From the NCBI RefSeq assembly GCF_958298935.1, contig NC_084923.1:37912501-37976500 (forward strand): a stretch of 64,000 bases of DNA. Direction: 5' to 3'. The notes beneath the pieces were generated by a model. That model did no database searches. It saw nothing but the letters and a program-made list of their open reading frames with translations, and was not told the DNA's origin. A program made the position numbers and the translations under genes. Shown piece by piece: positions 23,936 to 36,400 of the stretch; position 1 is the stretch's first letter; every line of letters begins with the position of its first letter. This DNA comes from Phragmites australis (Eukaryota > Streptophyta > Magnoliopsida > Poales > Poaceae).

Positions 23936-25124
23936 TTAGCATAAATGACAATAATAATTCTGTTCCCAACTAAGGCCATGTACTTGATGGCAGTATGGCA
24001 GTCTCCACATACACAAAGATTCTTTGTAACAAAGATGATCTTCTCTTTGCTAAGACTAAGGACACCAACAGCTATTTATGCTAGCTTTTCGCTGAGATAA
24101 AGAAGCACCTTTCCTTTTTCCTCTTCCTCCAGATCTTGCAAAACAAAACTGGTATCAGCCTGGTAACCCAATTTCTACCAGGATATTATCCAGTTCTTCA
24201 TATATGTCTGGAGAACGTGGATGAGATTAGTCTCCACCAATAAATGCATGTAAGGATCCATTTATCTCAATCCAACTGCAGCTGGGACTCTTCTTAAAGC
24301 CCTTAACCTTCTGTATTATTCGAACTTCTGCTGCCTCATCGAATCTCCCAGCAGAACTGAAAATGTTGGACAGCAGAACAAAGTTACCAGTTTCTCAGGT
24401 CCTAGTTTCTGGATCATCCTTGACACTTGCTTTCCTAAATCAATGTTCCTATTAATCCGGCAAGCTCCGAGCAAGGCTCCCCATACACGAACATTGGCTT
24501 TCAGCGGCATGCCCTGGATAAACTGATAGGATTCATCAAGGAAACCACCTTTTGCCAAAAAGATCGATTATGCAATATAGTGCTCCATCCTTGGAAGTAT
24601 GCCATACTTGTGCTTCATCATATCAAACCAATGCTTCCCTTTAGTCACAAGTCCTGAATGACTGCATGAAGATATTAGACAGATGAATGTGACATCATCT
24701 GGTGAAAAACCTTGTTTCTTCGTGCCTAAGAACAATGTAGTGGCTTCCATTTTGCGTACATATCTATTAAAGCATTACATATAGAGGTTTCCGATGCAAG
24801 CCCAAGGGTTATGACAGAGCCATGATTGCACCTCCCATGCTGCAAAGCGGTCAGGTGTGAACAAGCTGGGATCACCGACACCATTGTTCGCGACATCTGG
24901 CTCCACATTGCAGGCTTGCATCTTCTTGAAGACAAGAAATGCTTCCTCTACCTTGCCATTTTGCACAAACCCTGATAAAAGTGCACTCACTATAAGAGAT
25001 TGTGTCCTTGATGACCATTTCATCAAAGAGTGTCGTTGCTTCGTCAATCAAGCCAGCTTTGGCGTACATCGGGAGAAGTGAGTTCCCTACTGTGAGATCA
25101 GCATGAATTCCGGATTCAGCAAGC

Positions 25125-25188
25125 AGAGCATGCAGTTGTGTACCCATACAAAGATCAGAGCATGCAGTTGTGTACCCATACAAAGATC
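25125..25188. repeat. 32-bp tandem duplication in the PPR pseudogene
   Basis: Two perfect adjacent copies of a 32-bp unit beginning AGAGCATGCAGTTGTG. Since 32 is not a multiple of three, the duplication alone shifts the PPR frame. Confidence 0.9.
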
Positions 25189-25211
25189 AGCAAGGCTAGC
25201 GCAGACCTTAA

Positions 25212-25478
25212 GACTAGCCTCAACAACTTCCCTTCAGGGATGATATTCCTATCGTGAGGGGATTTTCATTCTCTTCAGCGCTCCAACGGTTTCCATTCAC
25301 GGTTTCCTTCACGACAGGATTCCCAGAATCATTCCCTTCAGGATAGAATTCTCCCTCCTTTTCTTTCGCGATTCCTTTCGAAAGGAAGCTATTAGAGATG
25401 AGAGAAAATAAAGGGAATGAGAACGGGGAAGAGAATCGGGAAGGAAACGAAATGAAGGGAATATAGTTGGAGATAGTC
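25212..25478. mobile_element. MITE (copy 2) inserted in the PPR repeat region
   Basis: Ends GACTAGCCTCAACAACTTCC and (reverse complement) GACTATCTCCAACTATATTC, flanked by TAA at 25209-25211 and 25479-25481. It shares interior blocks with copy 1 (TTCCTTCACG, the GCGATTCCTTTCGAAAGGAAG type block, and GGGAATGA near the right end). Reading across the empty site leaves a continuous PPR frame (PTSI before, KVCASLADL after). Confidence 0.8.
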
Positions 25479-25890
25479 TAATAGATGTTGGAGAGAGAAA
25501 GCACAGTCCTCCTTGAGCCAGGATGTCCTTGAACAGACTGAAAGCTTCCACCGTTCTGTCGCATAGCACAAAGCCTCCAATTAGCGCGCTCCAAGTGACC
25601 TCGTTTCTGATGGGCATGGCGTGAAACACCCAGAAAGCATAAACCAAGTGTTTGCATTTTGCACACATATCCAGCAGCACAGTGCCGATGAGCACTCATT
25701 CCTCCCTGTGATGGAGAAAGGCACGAAGGCAATAGACATGTACGCTTGTTCCTTGGGAGAGCGCCCCATGTTCGGCAAGCAGCGGGAGGAGGGAAATGAG
25801 AGTGGAGGCATTGGGCCTGAGCTGAGGGTGGGCCTGCATGTCGAGGAGGTGGGCAATGACATGGTGGTTGTGACATCATGTGATGAAAAA

Positions 25891-26425
25891 TTGGTTTGAA
25901 CGATGAAATTGTCAGAGCAAAGTGGTTCAGCATAATGACATTAGAATAATATTTATGAATTGCTAAGATGCTACTTAGATATGCTTATACGCTGGTGTTA
26001 GCATAGAGATTATGCAATATACTTGTTTGCGTTGTGTTGTGTGAACTGATTTTGAGTCAAGTCGGGAAGAACTTGTGCTCGTACTAGTTTGTTGTTTGAT
26101 TCATGCGTAGGTGTTTCTCGAAGGCGAACGTGGTCAATGACGGATCGTTGAACTAAGTTTAGGAAGGAACTAAGGTTTGGTGACTAGATTCAGGAGGAAC
26201 TGATGTCGTAGTGATCGAGGATGTCATGCGAGATGTTCGGACTGGAGAACAATGTACGTGAAGACAAGGTTGCAAGTGTGTTGAGGGAGTGCAAACGAGC
26301 GCAAGGTCGTGGGCAACCAGATGATGTGATTGAATGGTGGAGTCATTCGAGTATATGGCTAGGTCAGGCTACGGTTTGACAGGTTGGAAAGTCTAGTCCC
26401 ATAAAGAGTCGAGTGAGAGTCGGAG
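25891..26425. other. Spacer between the PPR pseudogene and a copia gag remnant
   Basis: No gene recognised. The G-rich stretch 26100-26420 may belong to the LTR or leader of the copia remnant that follows, but I cannot delimit it. Confidence 0.35.
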
Positions 26426-27690
26426 TTGGTTTTTACTGGGAAGAACGCTAATAAATCAATTGATTTGATCTCTCAACATAGCATGCCTCTTATTGAATCT
26501 TCTTCATCAAGTTTTTCCTTATCTTATATATCTTCATTAACCGATGATCAGCTTAAATTGATTCCTGAAGAAGATTTAGCAGTACTCTTTACTCATTTCT
26601 TTAAAGCATTACAAAATATGCGTATAAGGAAGAGAGGAAGTAAAGGTCCTCAAAGATGCTACGAATGTGGTGATCTCAACCATATTCGTTCTAATTGTCC
26701 TAAGCTTGCAAAGAAGACATCAAAAGAGGAGAAGAAGAAAAATAAGCGTTCATTCAATGACAAGAAGAAGAAGAGCTTTCTCAACCGTAAGATTGTGCAT
26801 TGAGTTCTTTCAGCGCTCGAACATGTCAACTTGAGTGACGTTAATTCGGAGAGCAGTGATGATGACACAACATCCAAGAGCAAGACATTGCATGATTTGA
26901 CTGGGTAATGTCTCATAGCAAGCAACAAAGAAAGCTCAATCGAGGATGAATTTGACAACGACGATAATGAGGTATTACCTACTTATGATAATATATCTAA
27001 TGATATTGTTCGTCTTGGTACACTCTTAGAGAAAAGTAACAAAAAAATTTAAGAAACATGATGTTTTAATTGAATCACTGAATTCTAAAATTGCAAGACT
27101 TAAGATTTTAATTCCTGATAATGATTCTTGCAAGTCATGTGACTTAATTTATACTGAGCTTACTTCCCTTAGAGATGTTTATGCTTCTACTCTTGAGAAA
27201 CTCAGAGAAGAAAATGAGAAGAATGAGAAACTTGTTGCGTTAAATTGCAGACAAGTTAAAAATGCTAGCTATTCAACGTCTGATTTGCTTGCAACTTCTT
27301 ATTCTAATTGCTCAATTCTAGAATTTAAATTGCATGATGCTAATGCTAGATTTTCTCAAATAGCTAATGACATGATTACTCATAAAGTTCTTTTATGCTC
27401 TAATTGTCGTAAACAAAAGAAACCTATGGATGTTGTTTGTAATAAGTGTCCATCTCTTTCTAAATAAGTTGAATACATGAAAGGAACTTTAGAATATTTT
27501 TTTAAGGAAAAGAAATTTTGAACTTGATTTTAGATTCATCTAAGTCAAACACATGTAAACAATATTTAAGTTTTGATCCATATGCTCGTTTTAAGACAAA
27601 TGCATCCATTATTGTCAGAGCTCTTGACATTGGTAAATTTAAAACACTTGCTGAATCTGAACCTAAGAAGGCTATTTTTAAGTCTGCTGG
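26426..27690 (+). pseudogene. copia gag remnant (SIRE/Maximus-like)
   Basis: A fragment at 26426-26803 ends in a zinc knuckle CYECGDLNHIRSNCP (CX2CX4HX4C) followed by a Lys-rich tail. Downstream pieces (27060-27467) read as a coiled-coil region (LTSLRDVYASTLEKLREEN) with CSNCRKQK, and 27518-27690 as the C-terminal gag segment (YARFKTNASIIVRALD). Stops and shifts separate the pieces. The similarity ends near 27690-27710, where a gypsy LTR starts. No pol follows. Confidence 0.75.
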
Positions 27691-28438
27691 TGTCAATATA
27701 AAGAATATAGGGGTCTTCCACCGGGATGGCCCGCAACGGTCAGCTTTGGGCACTATCCACTTTTGTTCTTTGACCCATGACCCCTGTGCGACCAGTCGAC
27801 GCCAGCGCGACCACGACCAGGGCCTTCGCAGGGTTCCCCACGACCAGTACTTACGGGTCACGAGGCAGGTACTCGTCTAGGCCAGTCAAACCTCATTTAA
27901 TGCCGCTACTCACGCCATTTTACTTCCCCAGGCAGTGCACTCCAGCTGAGGCAGCATGGTTGGCGCAGAGTTACTTTATCCCGTCTCACAGACATTAATT
28001 GTTGCACGATGGGCACACAGACATGACAGGGGGCACAGTAGGCGCGCGTGGGAAACCTGCAGCAGGACAGGGCAGGCCGGGCGCTTCGGGCGTGACAAAC
28101 GGGGGTGCGACCGATGGACGGGATGGGTGTCACAGGGACCCAGGGCAGGCACAATGAATGTAGGCTTGTAATGATTGCTTATATAATTTCTCTAGGACAG
28201 TCATGGGTCTTCTTGTTGGGCCCACTTGTAAGACTTCTCCCCCCTAGAATATAAAGGGGATATCTTCTGTAAGAAAAGGAGGATGAAGAAGAATATACAG
28301 GATGTAGGACTATTACCTCACAATGGGTCTGAACCTGGATAACTCTGGTGTTCTTGAGCAATAAATACACACATTACATAGGCATACCCACTATCCAGCA
28401 TACCCTAGAGTCATTGTCAGGTATTTTAACCCCTGACA
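27691..28438 (+). repeat. Probable 5' LTR of a Ty3/gypsy element
   Basis: The right end CCCCTGACA is directly followed by TTTGGTGCGCCATGTAGGGGG, which resembles the primer binding site region of grass gypsy elements. A TATA-like TATAAAGGGG lies at 28250-28259. The left end is uncertain: TGTCA at 27691 would pair with TGACA and give 748 bp, but the first bases could still be copia sequence. Confidence 0.55.
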
Positions 28439-31060
28439 TTTGGTGCGCCATGTAGGGGGCGCGTTTTCGAGCTCTGGTAAGTGTCGTTAATTTCTTTTGG
28501 GCTATCCATGTTTGAATCCCCAACGACTGATGAGTCTCACTCGGAGGATCTGAGTCATTGCGAGGTGTTCTTCATGGGATACGACCCAGACAAACCCGAT
28601 ATGTTCCAGAGTCAGCACATTGGACCTCGATCCGAAGACCTCGAGGGTCAACGAAGAGCAGCAGAGGCATCCATATTCAAGGCGCCGATGGGGGCTCACG
28701 TACTGCAAGTCCCGGGGGAACCAGCCCCATCAATGCCAGCCTGACCCGGAGGAGCGCTCACCGCGTCGAGACGGTCAACACCCAGCCCTGTGGCGCAAAC
28801 CGATACCATTGGCCAGGTATGATCTGATCAGGTAAAAGAGTACCCAGAAACTAATCGGTGGTGTTGTTCCTTCGAGCATGTTCAACCCAAGGACGGACAA
28901 GGGATCCACACTTTGCACTTCTGACATGGGTAACAATCACTCCCCATTGGGGACTAGGACCTCAGAAAGGTAACCCTCTCCTCCCCCGGTACTGACCACC
29001 CATTGATAGGAAGGGGGAATCCTTGTCCTACCATGCAGGATTTCAAGGCACCGTAGGCGCGGTACTGGTCCCTAAAGCGAGACACGCTTCCACCGACCAC
29101 GAACGATCACATGACCCTGCATCGTCAGATACATGGTTCAATTATGTTTTTCCAATTAGTAATGGCATTGCGGAGTACGAGGGCCTCTTACCTGGAATGC
29201 GAGCAGCACCCGCGCGGAGGGAGTAACACCTACTAGCAATGAGGGACTTGCTACTGGGTGTGACCCTAACGCCAAAGGGTTTTCCAGTGCTTGGACCAGA
29301 CGATGGCGGCATACCACTCTGAAGTAAGAAAGCTAGAACGACGCGCCATCGACCAGGAAGTCATGCACATCCCTCACAAGGACTACTTCTTTGGCCGATG
29401 GGCTGGTCCGTCTGGCCTCTTCTTGCGAATCCGCCCCAGTCAGAATCTTCGGGAAAAAGATTCACACGACCACCCACCGCAGTCTCAGGCCAACATGGAA
29501 GGGATGCTCTGCTGGGAAACAAAACACTATAGGCAACACCTTTGGAGGCAACGCTTCCCTCGGCGCCTTCGACCTCGGGTGGCCATCATGTGGTCGCCTT
29601 GCTCAGTTTGGGTACGACTTGGATGGATCAGATGTTAGACTACCTTCAGAATCAAGAAGACCCTGATGACGATGTGTTAGCAGAAAGGGTCACGCGAACA
29701 GGCCGCGAGAATCCTCCTTGGTAGAGGGACGCCTCTGCCACCAAGAGAGCAACAACTCTTTACTGAAATACATCGCTCAGTATAGGGGGAGCATAGCGTT
29801 CACTAACATCCTCGGAGGCATACGTGGAGGCCGAACCTCATACCGCCCTCCATGATGCTTGCGAGCAGGTGAAACGGTGCGGGTCGTGCTAATACCACGG
29901 CCGAAATACCAACATAACAGCCCATGTAAGTGTTTTCAAATCCAAGAAACCAAGCTTTTTGTGTTGCAGGACTTCATAGGCAAACGCGACCTCCCACCAA
30001 ATTGTAAGCATTTTCGTTTTAAGAACTTGACCGCCTGGTCAGCAGCTTCTTCCGCCGACTAGACAGTCGGGGGCTAGAACTATTAGGATATGTGTTTTGT
30101 TTTCTTGCAACCAGGTCTGTTTATCCCACTCGCTCATGATTCATTGGACGAGATCCAAAATTGACTGCTCGCACGCTACTAGGGGATAGCGCCTAAGGAT
30201 TAATGACCACAATGCCACAATCCCTAACTCGGGTCGAGTGCTAGTCACCACCGAAAGGCTTGTCGGGCTAAAGGTCATCCTTAGTGCTGGGACCTAACTA
30301 GCAAGTGGGTTGACGTGATCCTTTCTAGGCATTACGAGCACTCTGAGGCTACTCGCCGCCCGAGCACAGAAAAAATCCACATAAAGACTAGTATCCTTCG
30401 TTACAAGGTGACCACTCGAATGAGACCCAGGGACTGGCTCTAGACGACCTCTAGACAATACTCCTAGGACCCAAAAATACCCCTAAGTGGATTGAACCAG
30501 ACAGTCCAAAGGCAGGAACAAACATCATACAAAAATGAATCGGCATAGGCACCAAGCTCCTCCGTGGTCATCCGAGTGCCTTCAAAACTAGCACCGACTA
30601 CTAGCAAGAGGTCCAGGTTGGGGAAGCGGGCACAAATGCAGGAGAGGGCAAGGCAAGCACCGGAGACCTCGACCTCAAAAAGGTGGTCGTCGATGGCCTC
30701 ACGAATCCTTTGCTCGAGGCCACTTGCCTCCTTGGAGGCCGTCAAAAACCACTCAATATGACTGCTCACGGTGTTCCCAGGTGTCGGGCGAACCTGAACA
30801 CTGGCAGACCGAAGCAGGGAGTCAAAGGAGGTAAAGGCCCGGCTAAGATGGCCGTAGAATCTCACTTACCGCTCGTCGCTCTCCTTGCTCAGCTGCTCTA
30901 GGTCTTTCTGTGCCGCCAACAGATCCTCCCGACAATGGCGAAGGCGATCGCAGAAGTCCTCTCTTTGCAGGACGCATTCCCAGGTCACCCGCTCTAGTTC
31001 CCTCCGCACCGTGAGTAGCTCCTTCCGGTAGGCTGGTCAAGAAACAGATCATAAGCCACA
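28439..31060 (+). mobile_element. Decayed Ty3/gypsy internal region (probably Tat lineage)
   Basis: Plus-strand fragments are recognisable: a short gag-like start at 28481-28744, a pol RNase H block around 29150-29220 (VFPISNGIAEYEGLLPGMRAA-like, cut here) and an EVRKLE segment at about 29315. The integrase-containing part of pol is missing or beyond recognition. Downstream, a minus-strand ORF (30464-31060) fits the antisense ORF known after pol in Tat-lineage elements. I see no 3' LTR before 31.1 kb, so the element is truncated or heavily deleted. Confidence 0.55.
30464..31040 (-). pseudogene. Antisense ORF of the gypsy element, probably with an intron
   Basis: The minus strand encodes a coiled-coil segment at about 30870-31040 (RKELLTVRRELERV, then REDLLAAQKDLEQLSKESDE). 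It ends at a strong donor-like sequence GCG/GTAAGTGAG at about 30865-30875. An open frame then runs to 30464 with FEVEVSGACLALSCICARF and LLLVVGASFEG. Family knowledge: Tat-lineage Ty3/gypsy elements carry an ORF in antisense between pol and the 3' LTR; its function is unknown. The acceptor and exact exon ends were not fixed. Confidence 0.45.
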
Positions 31061-31491
31061 CAGGAGTCGGCTGGTTGAACCTTGCAGGGGTAACCTGGGA
31101 GTATATGTTATATATGTGACTGATCTATGTTGCTCATTATGATAAAAACAACAAAAAAATTTGACTATCTCTTTCAATTTTTTGATGAAATCATTTTCAA
31201 AGGGAGAGAGAGTTTTTATGATAAAATTCAGTCATGCTTCCGAAATTTGGTTATCGTTTAATTTGTTGTAAAATTTGAATTTGGTTAAAAAATAATTGGC
31301 ATTATCAATTCAAATTTCAACTAAAGTGTGGGGTAATTAGGACTGAGAACTATGATGGTGTTGGCGGCCTCAAACCAAATATTATTTTTGAGTAAAGGAT
31401 GTGAAAACTGTCACGATTTTAGCATAGTAAAAATTGTGATTTGGTTAATAGGAGCATAGAGCAAACACACTAAGTATCAGAGAAGATCGAG

Positions 31492-31737
31492 GCCCTGTTT
31501 GTTTGGGCGGTAGCTTTTCTAAACATTGCTTTTAAAATCTACTTTTGAAAAGCTGATTCTAGATTGACTTTTGATTTGAATGAAGTGTATAATATATATA
31601 ATATTCCTTGGAACATCATCCCTCATAAGCCAAAAAAAACTTCTTATGCCAGCTTCTGACTTCCAATAGTAAAGATATCTTTTGTTTGTTTAAGCTTCTA
31701 GCTTCTAAAAAGCTATAGCCCAAACATTCAGGGCCTG
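31492..31737. mobile_element. hAT-type MITE, about 246 bp
   Basis: Left end GGCCCTGTTTGTTTGGGC and reverse complement of the right end GGCCCTGAATGTTTGGGC form inverted repeats, followed inwards by AGCTTTT/AAAGCT blocks. This type is common in grasses. I did not find an exact 8-bp target duplication. Confidence 0.7.
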
Positions 31738-31950
31738 AACAATGGAGGCAAGGACGAGATGTTGACATTGTTGACTCCAATCTAACATGATTTTTGCACA
31801 TGGAAAACAAAGAGGGGTTAGAGGGGCGTACTTCAACACAAACAACTCTGTCTTATATTTTAAAGTATATATGGTTTGAGATTATGACAACTATGGATGA
31901 AAACTGATACTTCATTCCATAAAAATATACTTGACGTTTGGGATTTGACA

Positions 31951-32156
31951 CCTAATATATACTTTTGACCAATATTTTCTACTAGAATATAGGTTTAAAA
32001 TATATTAAATTTATGAGATTATAAAAGTGTTTTTCAAGACAATTCTGCACATATATATGATACCTAATATATACTTTTTGACCAATGTTTTATACTAGAA
32101 TATATTTTTAAAATCTACTAAATTTATGAGATTATGAAAATGTTTTTCAAGACAAT
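31951..32156. repeat. Tandem duplication with 112-bp period
   Basis: CCTAATATATACTTTTGACC at 31951 recurs at 32063 (with one extra T). The next ~75 bases also repeat, through AAATTTATGAGATTAT to TTTTTCAAGACAAT. The copies differ by several substitutions. Similar AT-rich phrases occur inside the MITE at 40224-40485, so the block may derive from that family. Confidence 0.7.
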
Positions 32157-33482
32157 ATGATCTTCATATTTTCAAACTAAATATTTTAAAAGTTATTAAT
32201 AATCAAAGTTTTAAAATTTTAATCGGATCTTGTTCTAAGCCTCCAGGGTAGAATAGTGTTTGGCCTATGTGACTCGAAAACAGAAACACACTAGGTCGGA
32301 TTGAATATTCATGTTAGCTCAAAAACATGATTCGATATTTTATTTGGTAGAAAAAATTGTTTTCGTAGATTCAAGTGCTACCTTTCTGTTTTCTTTTGTG
32401 GTTGCACGTACTCCCACAATTTAAGAGACATATATGTTAAGGTTTGTGCTAACCTAGTAACAAACCTTAACTCGGATTTTGTTGTTGGCTATCAAGTAAA
32501 ATGTTGTGCTGACCTAGTTAGACTAATAGTTGGTTGACTAAAGTAAGTGGATTAACTGGGTTAGCCATAAAAAATATGGTGCAAGACATATAAACTAATA
32601 TATCATCTATACTATTTTTCATAACAAATCTAATGACACAATCGTCATGCGGCCAATCTAAAGACATGTTGTACGTAAGCCAGCCAAAGTTAAAGCGCTT
32701 GGCCACTCAATTTCTAAGTGTCCCATATATTTATGCATGAGAGACCAGGGGAGCATTGAAAATAAGAAAAAGAAAAGATGGCCCTAAAATCCACTTCTTA
32801 GCAATTATTTTTCAGAAAATAAATAAATAAAATTTATATAAAAAATATACTCCTAAAATCCCTTGCTCTCTGCCAAAAAGGAAATGAAAAATGAAAATGA
32901 AACGGCCTATTTTTGGGGCCTTTTTTGACCATCCGACAGCCGGTGATCCATTCCACCCGGCTGCACGTCAAAGTACAGGCAATCGCGGTGGGCCACGGAA
33001 GAAATCCCACTTCTCAGGCGGCCCCACCCATCGGAAAGCAAACAAACCCTAGCGAGCCGGACCCGGACCCACCCTCTGATCCGGTGTGCCCGGTCAAACC
33101 CCAGACCGACCCAGCCGGTCACGCTCCCCCAACCCCCCTTCCCCTCTTCCTCCCACCCGCACCTGGCCGGAGCACCGCCCCCCTCGCCGCCGCCCACCCC
33201 CGCCTCCCTCACCCAGTCTCGTCCTCACCGTACCCTGCGTCTCCCGGTGCCTCCCCTCTCGCTCGTCGCGCTCGCGCACCGCGTACGGCTCGATCGCCTC
33301 GGCCCTTTTTTGTTTCTCCCCGCCCGAGAGGCCAAGAACCGGTTCTTGGGGATCGCCGGTGGGCGGATATTCGTCCCCTGGAGAGATGCCTCTGGCTTGA
33401 TGTACTGATCTTTGGGCGCGTGGGGCTACGAAAGGCGTCGCCTTTCGGCGGCGTGCGTGGTGCCGCGGCGGCGGCGGCGGCC

Positions 33483-36400
33483 ATGGAGAGGGGCGCGGGG
33501 AGCGAGCAGGGGTCGCCCGAGAGCGAAATGGGCGACGACGACAACGGCAGCGTCGACTACGGCGCGGAGATGGAGGTGGACGCCGGGAGCGGCTCGGCCG
33601 GGGCGGCGCCGGCGAGCTCGGCCTCGGCCACTGCGTCGGCGTACACCGCGCGCTCCGGCGCCTACGACGGCGTAGACCCGTTCGAGGGCATGGAGTTCGA
33701 CGACGAGGAGGACGCCTGGACGTTCTACAATGTGTACGCCCACCGCATCGGGTTCAGCACCAGGATTAGCGTCATGCACCGGTCGCGCCGGGACGGCGCC
33801 GTCATGTCGCGCCAGTTCGTCTGCGCGAAGGAGGGGTTCCGCACCTACCGTGGGAAGAATGAGGGTGCCCGTGCAGATGCTGGCACTGGCGATGAGGATA
33901 GTGGGAGGGGCCGACGCACACGGGCTGTCACAAGGGTTGGCTGCAAAGCCATGATCCGGGTGAAGAAGCAGGACAACGTTCGGTGGTCTGTGACCAAGCT
34001 GGAGACTGCACATAACCATCCCCTGGTCCCTGCGAACCAGGCCCATTGTCTGCGCCCGCACAAGCCACTGTCAGAGTGTGGAAAGCAGCGAACCTTTGGG
34101 GGGCATCGAAATGGTGGTACTCTTCTAGCAATTGAGCCGCCACCAACACCTCTTACGCCGCATGTGCCCCACACAAGCATAGCTCAAGTAGTTCCCCGGT
34201 ATGTTTCGGATGGTATTGGGAATGGTACTAGAGTAATTTTGGATTACGTCAAACGAATGCAAGCTGAAGATGCAGCGTTCTTTTATGCCATGCAGTTTGT
34301 CGAGGGGCATCCAGTAGGGAATGTCTTTTGGGCCGATGCGAGAGCTAGGATGGCATACAAAGACTTTGGAGATGTTATTGCCTTGGATGACTACTGCAAA
34401 AGGAGCAAGCATGAGCTTCCACTTGTCGCTTTTACTGGAGTCAATCACCATTGTCAGCCAGTCCTATTCGGTTGCGCCATCATTGCAGATAACACTGAGG
34501 CATCATTTGTTTGGTTGTTTGAGACATTTCTATTGGCAATGTCTGGTCAACACCCTGCCTCTCTTACCATGGAGCATGATAATGCTGTACAATCAGCAGC
34601 TTCGAAGGTTTTTCCTCTAACTAGGCTCCGTTTTTGCAAGTGGCACATCATGAATGAAGCACAGGATAAGCTATCACATTTCCTGAATGCATTCCCGTCC
34701 TTTCATGAGGACTTCGTCAATTGTATCAACATGCCTGAGACAATTGATGAGTTCGAAGCAAACTGGAAGGCATTGATTTCTAAGGTAAGCTCTCAAAGTA
34801 GCGAATGGCTTGTCTCAATGTACAATTGCCGGCATCAGTGGGTCCCAGTATACTTGAGAGATACATTCTTTGGAGATGTGTCTTTAAAGCAGCAGTGCGC
34901 AAGCAGGAGTTCATTATTCGAAGGTTACATCAGTGCCAAAACTGATTCACAGTCATTCATTCAGCAGTACGAAAAAGCTCTAGACTGTTGTTATGAGAAG
35001 GAGGTGAAGGAAGAATTTGATACAAAATATTCACTTCCAGATATCAAGACATCATCACCTATTGAGAAGCAAGGAGCAGAGTTATACACAAGGTCAATGT
35101 TTTTGAAATTCCAACAGGAATTGATCGGTGCCTCTGTTTCCACTGCTGAAATAGTAAAAGAGGAGGGCAATGTTTCCATTTATAAAGTGACCCAATCTGA
35201 AGGAAGTGAGAAGCCTTTTACAGTTGAATTTAGTTCTTCTAAAAGTTCTGCGACATGTAGCTGTCGGATGTTTGAACATTTTGGAATTGTCTGTAGGCAC
35301 ATACTTACTGTGTTTGGTGCACAAGGTGTATCTGCACTTCCTTCTCAGTATTACGTAAAAAGATGGACAAAAAATGCCATGGATAGAAGCTCAAGCAAGA
35401 AAGTTGATGAAATTAGCAGAGTTGACGAGCCCAAGGAGGAGCAAAGAAGTAGCGCTGAGGATGGTGAGCAATCTCCGACATGGCGTTACAACAGTTTGTG
35501 TTGTGAAGCACTTAGATATGCTGAAGAGGGAGCATCATCATTAGAGGTTTATATTGTAGCAATGCAGGCTCTTCAAGATGCTGCTAACAGGGTTAATATA
35601 GCCAAGAGAGGTATTGGACAGGTAGCACCATTAGCGGTGATGCCAATTGCAGCCCAACCACCAGAAAATTTTGGAAAAGTCCAGGAGATTAGTTCTAGTA
35701 AGCAAAAGAAGAGAAAAAGGAATTCAAACAACTCAAGGGAGAACTCCTCATCAAATCAACTTATGTATGTGCAACAACCTGTTAATTTTCTTTTTGTTGC
35801 TCCTGACTCATCAAGTGCTTTACAAGGGCCTAGTCAGCTAGTTGCTGCTGCTCCCATTTCTTTGAGTACCCAGTATGGACAAACATCAGGTGCAAATCAT
35901 TTAGTCGATGACAATACCTCACCTGCTCCTGTAGCTGCTGACAAGTTTTCTGGATTGCCTGACCAAAATGCATCATCAGCACCTTCAGGAAATGTGCAAG
36001 GAGGAGAAACAAAATCTACAGGCGCTTTTTCACAAATAAAAGAGGTAGTTTACTATGCTGACTACCACAGTTCATATTCTTGTAGAGTTATACTGGACTT
36101 GGGGGGAGGGGGGACACCATGCTTGGTATATGGAAAACTAAATCTTGAGTACTGAAGTACCCATGTCCTCCGTTCTTTTATAGGTGATGTTTGGGGTGGT
36201 ATCCTCGTTCGGTTATAAGTGATGCCCTAGATGTTATATAACCATATCTCCCAAATTGCCCTTCCTTGTTCAACACGTACTGTATTGTATGAGTCCATTA
36301 ATCACTTTGTTCATTGGCCACTTAGACTAAAATGGTAGCTCTTTGGTTGATCAACAAATTTGATGGCTACTAGTAAGAGAAAAAAATTAAAATTAATGGG

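Larger units (their letters stand above)
23556..25890 (-). pseudogene. PPR-DYW protein pseudogene, interrupted by two MITEs
   Basis: Minus-strand fragments in changing frames together make the C-terminal half of a PLS-class pentatricopeptide protein. PPR motifs include TWSALIGGFVLCDRTVEAF (about 25560), GTQLHALLAESGIHADL (about 25120) and NSLLPMYAKAGLIDEATTLF. The E region runs at 24316-24750 (GFSPDDVTFICLISSCSHSG, PLKANVRVWGALLGACRIN). A DYW-domain remnant at 23945-24160 includes LCVCGDCHTAIKY. The terminus CRCGDFW and its stop are still readable at 23556-23580. Family knowledge: such proteins edit organellar RNA by C-to-U deamination. Damage includes MITEs at 25212-25478 and 23611-23935, a 32-bp tandem duplication at 25125-25188, and other stops and shifts. 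The 5' part beyond about 25890 is missing or unrecognisable. Confidence 0.85.
31061..33482. other. Intergenic region and leader of the FAR1-family gene
   Basis: AT-rich to about 32880, with a MITE (31492-31737) and a duplicated block (31951-32156). From about 32930 it is strongly GC- and Pro-codon-rich, consistent with promoter and 5' UTR of the gene starting at 33483. The frame of that gene stays open upstream to 32913 but contains no ATG, so I treat it as leader. No other gene seen. Confidence 0.55.

Noticed and set aside
32913..33482. N-terminal extension of the FAR1-family frame by 190 codons
   Set aside because: The extension begins at TTG and contains no ATG; its content is Pro/Arg-rich leader-like sequence, so the ATG at 33483 is used.
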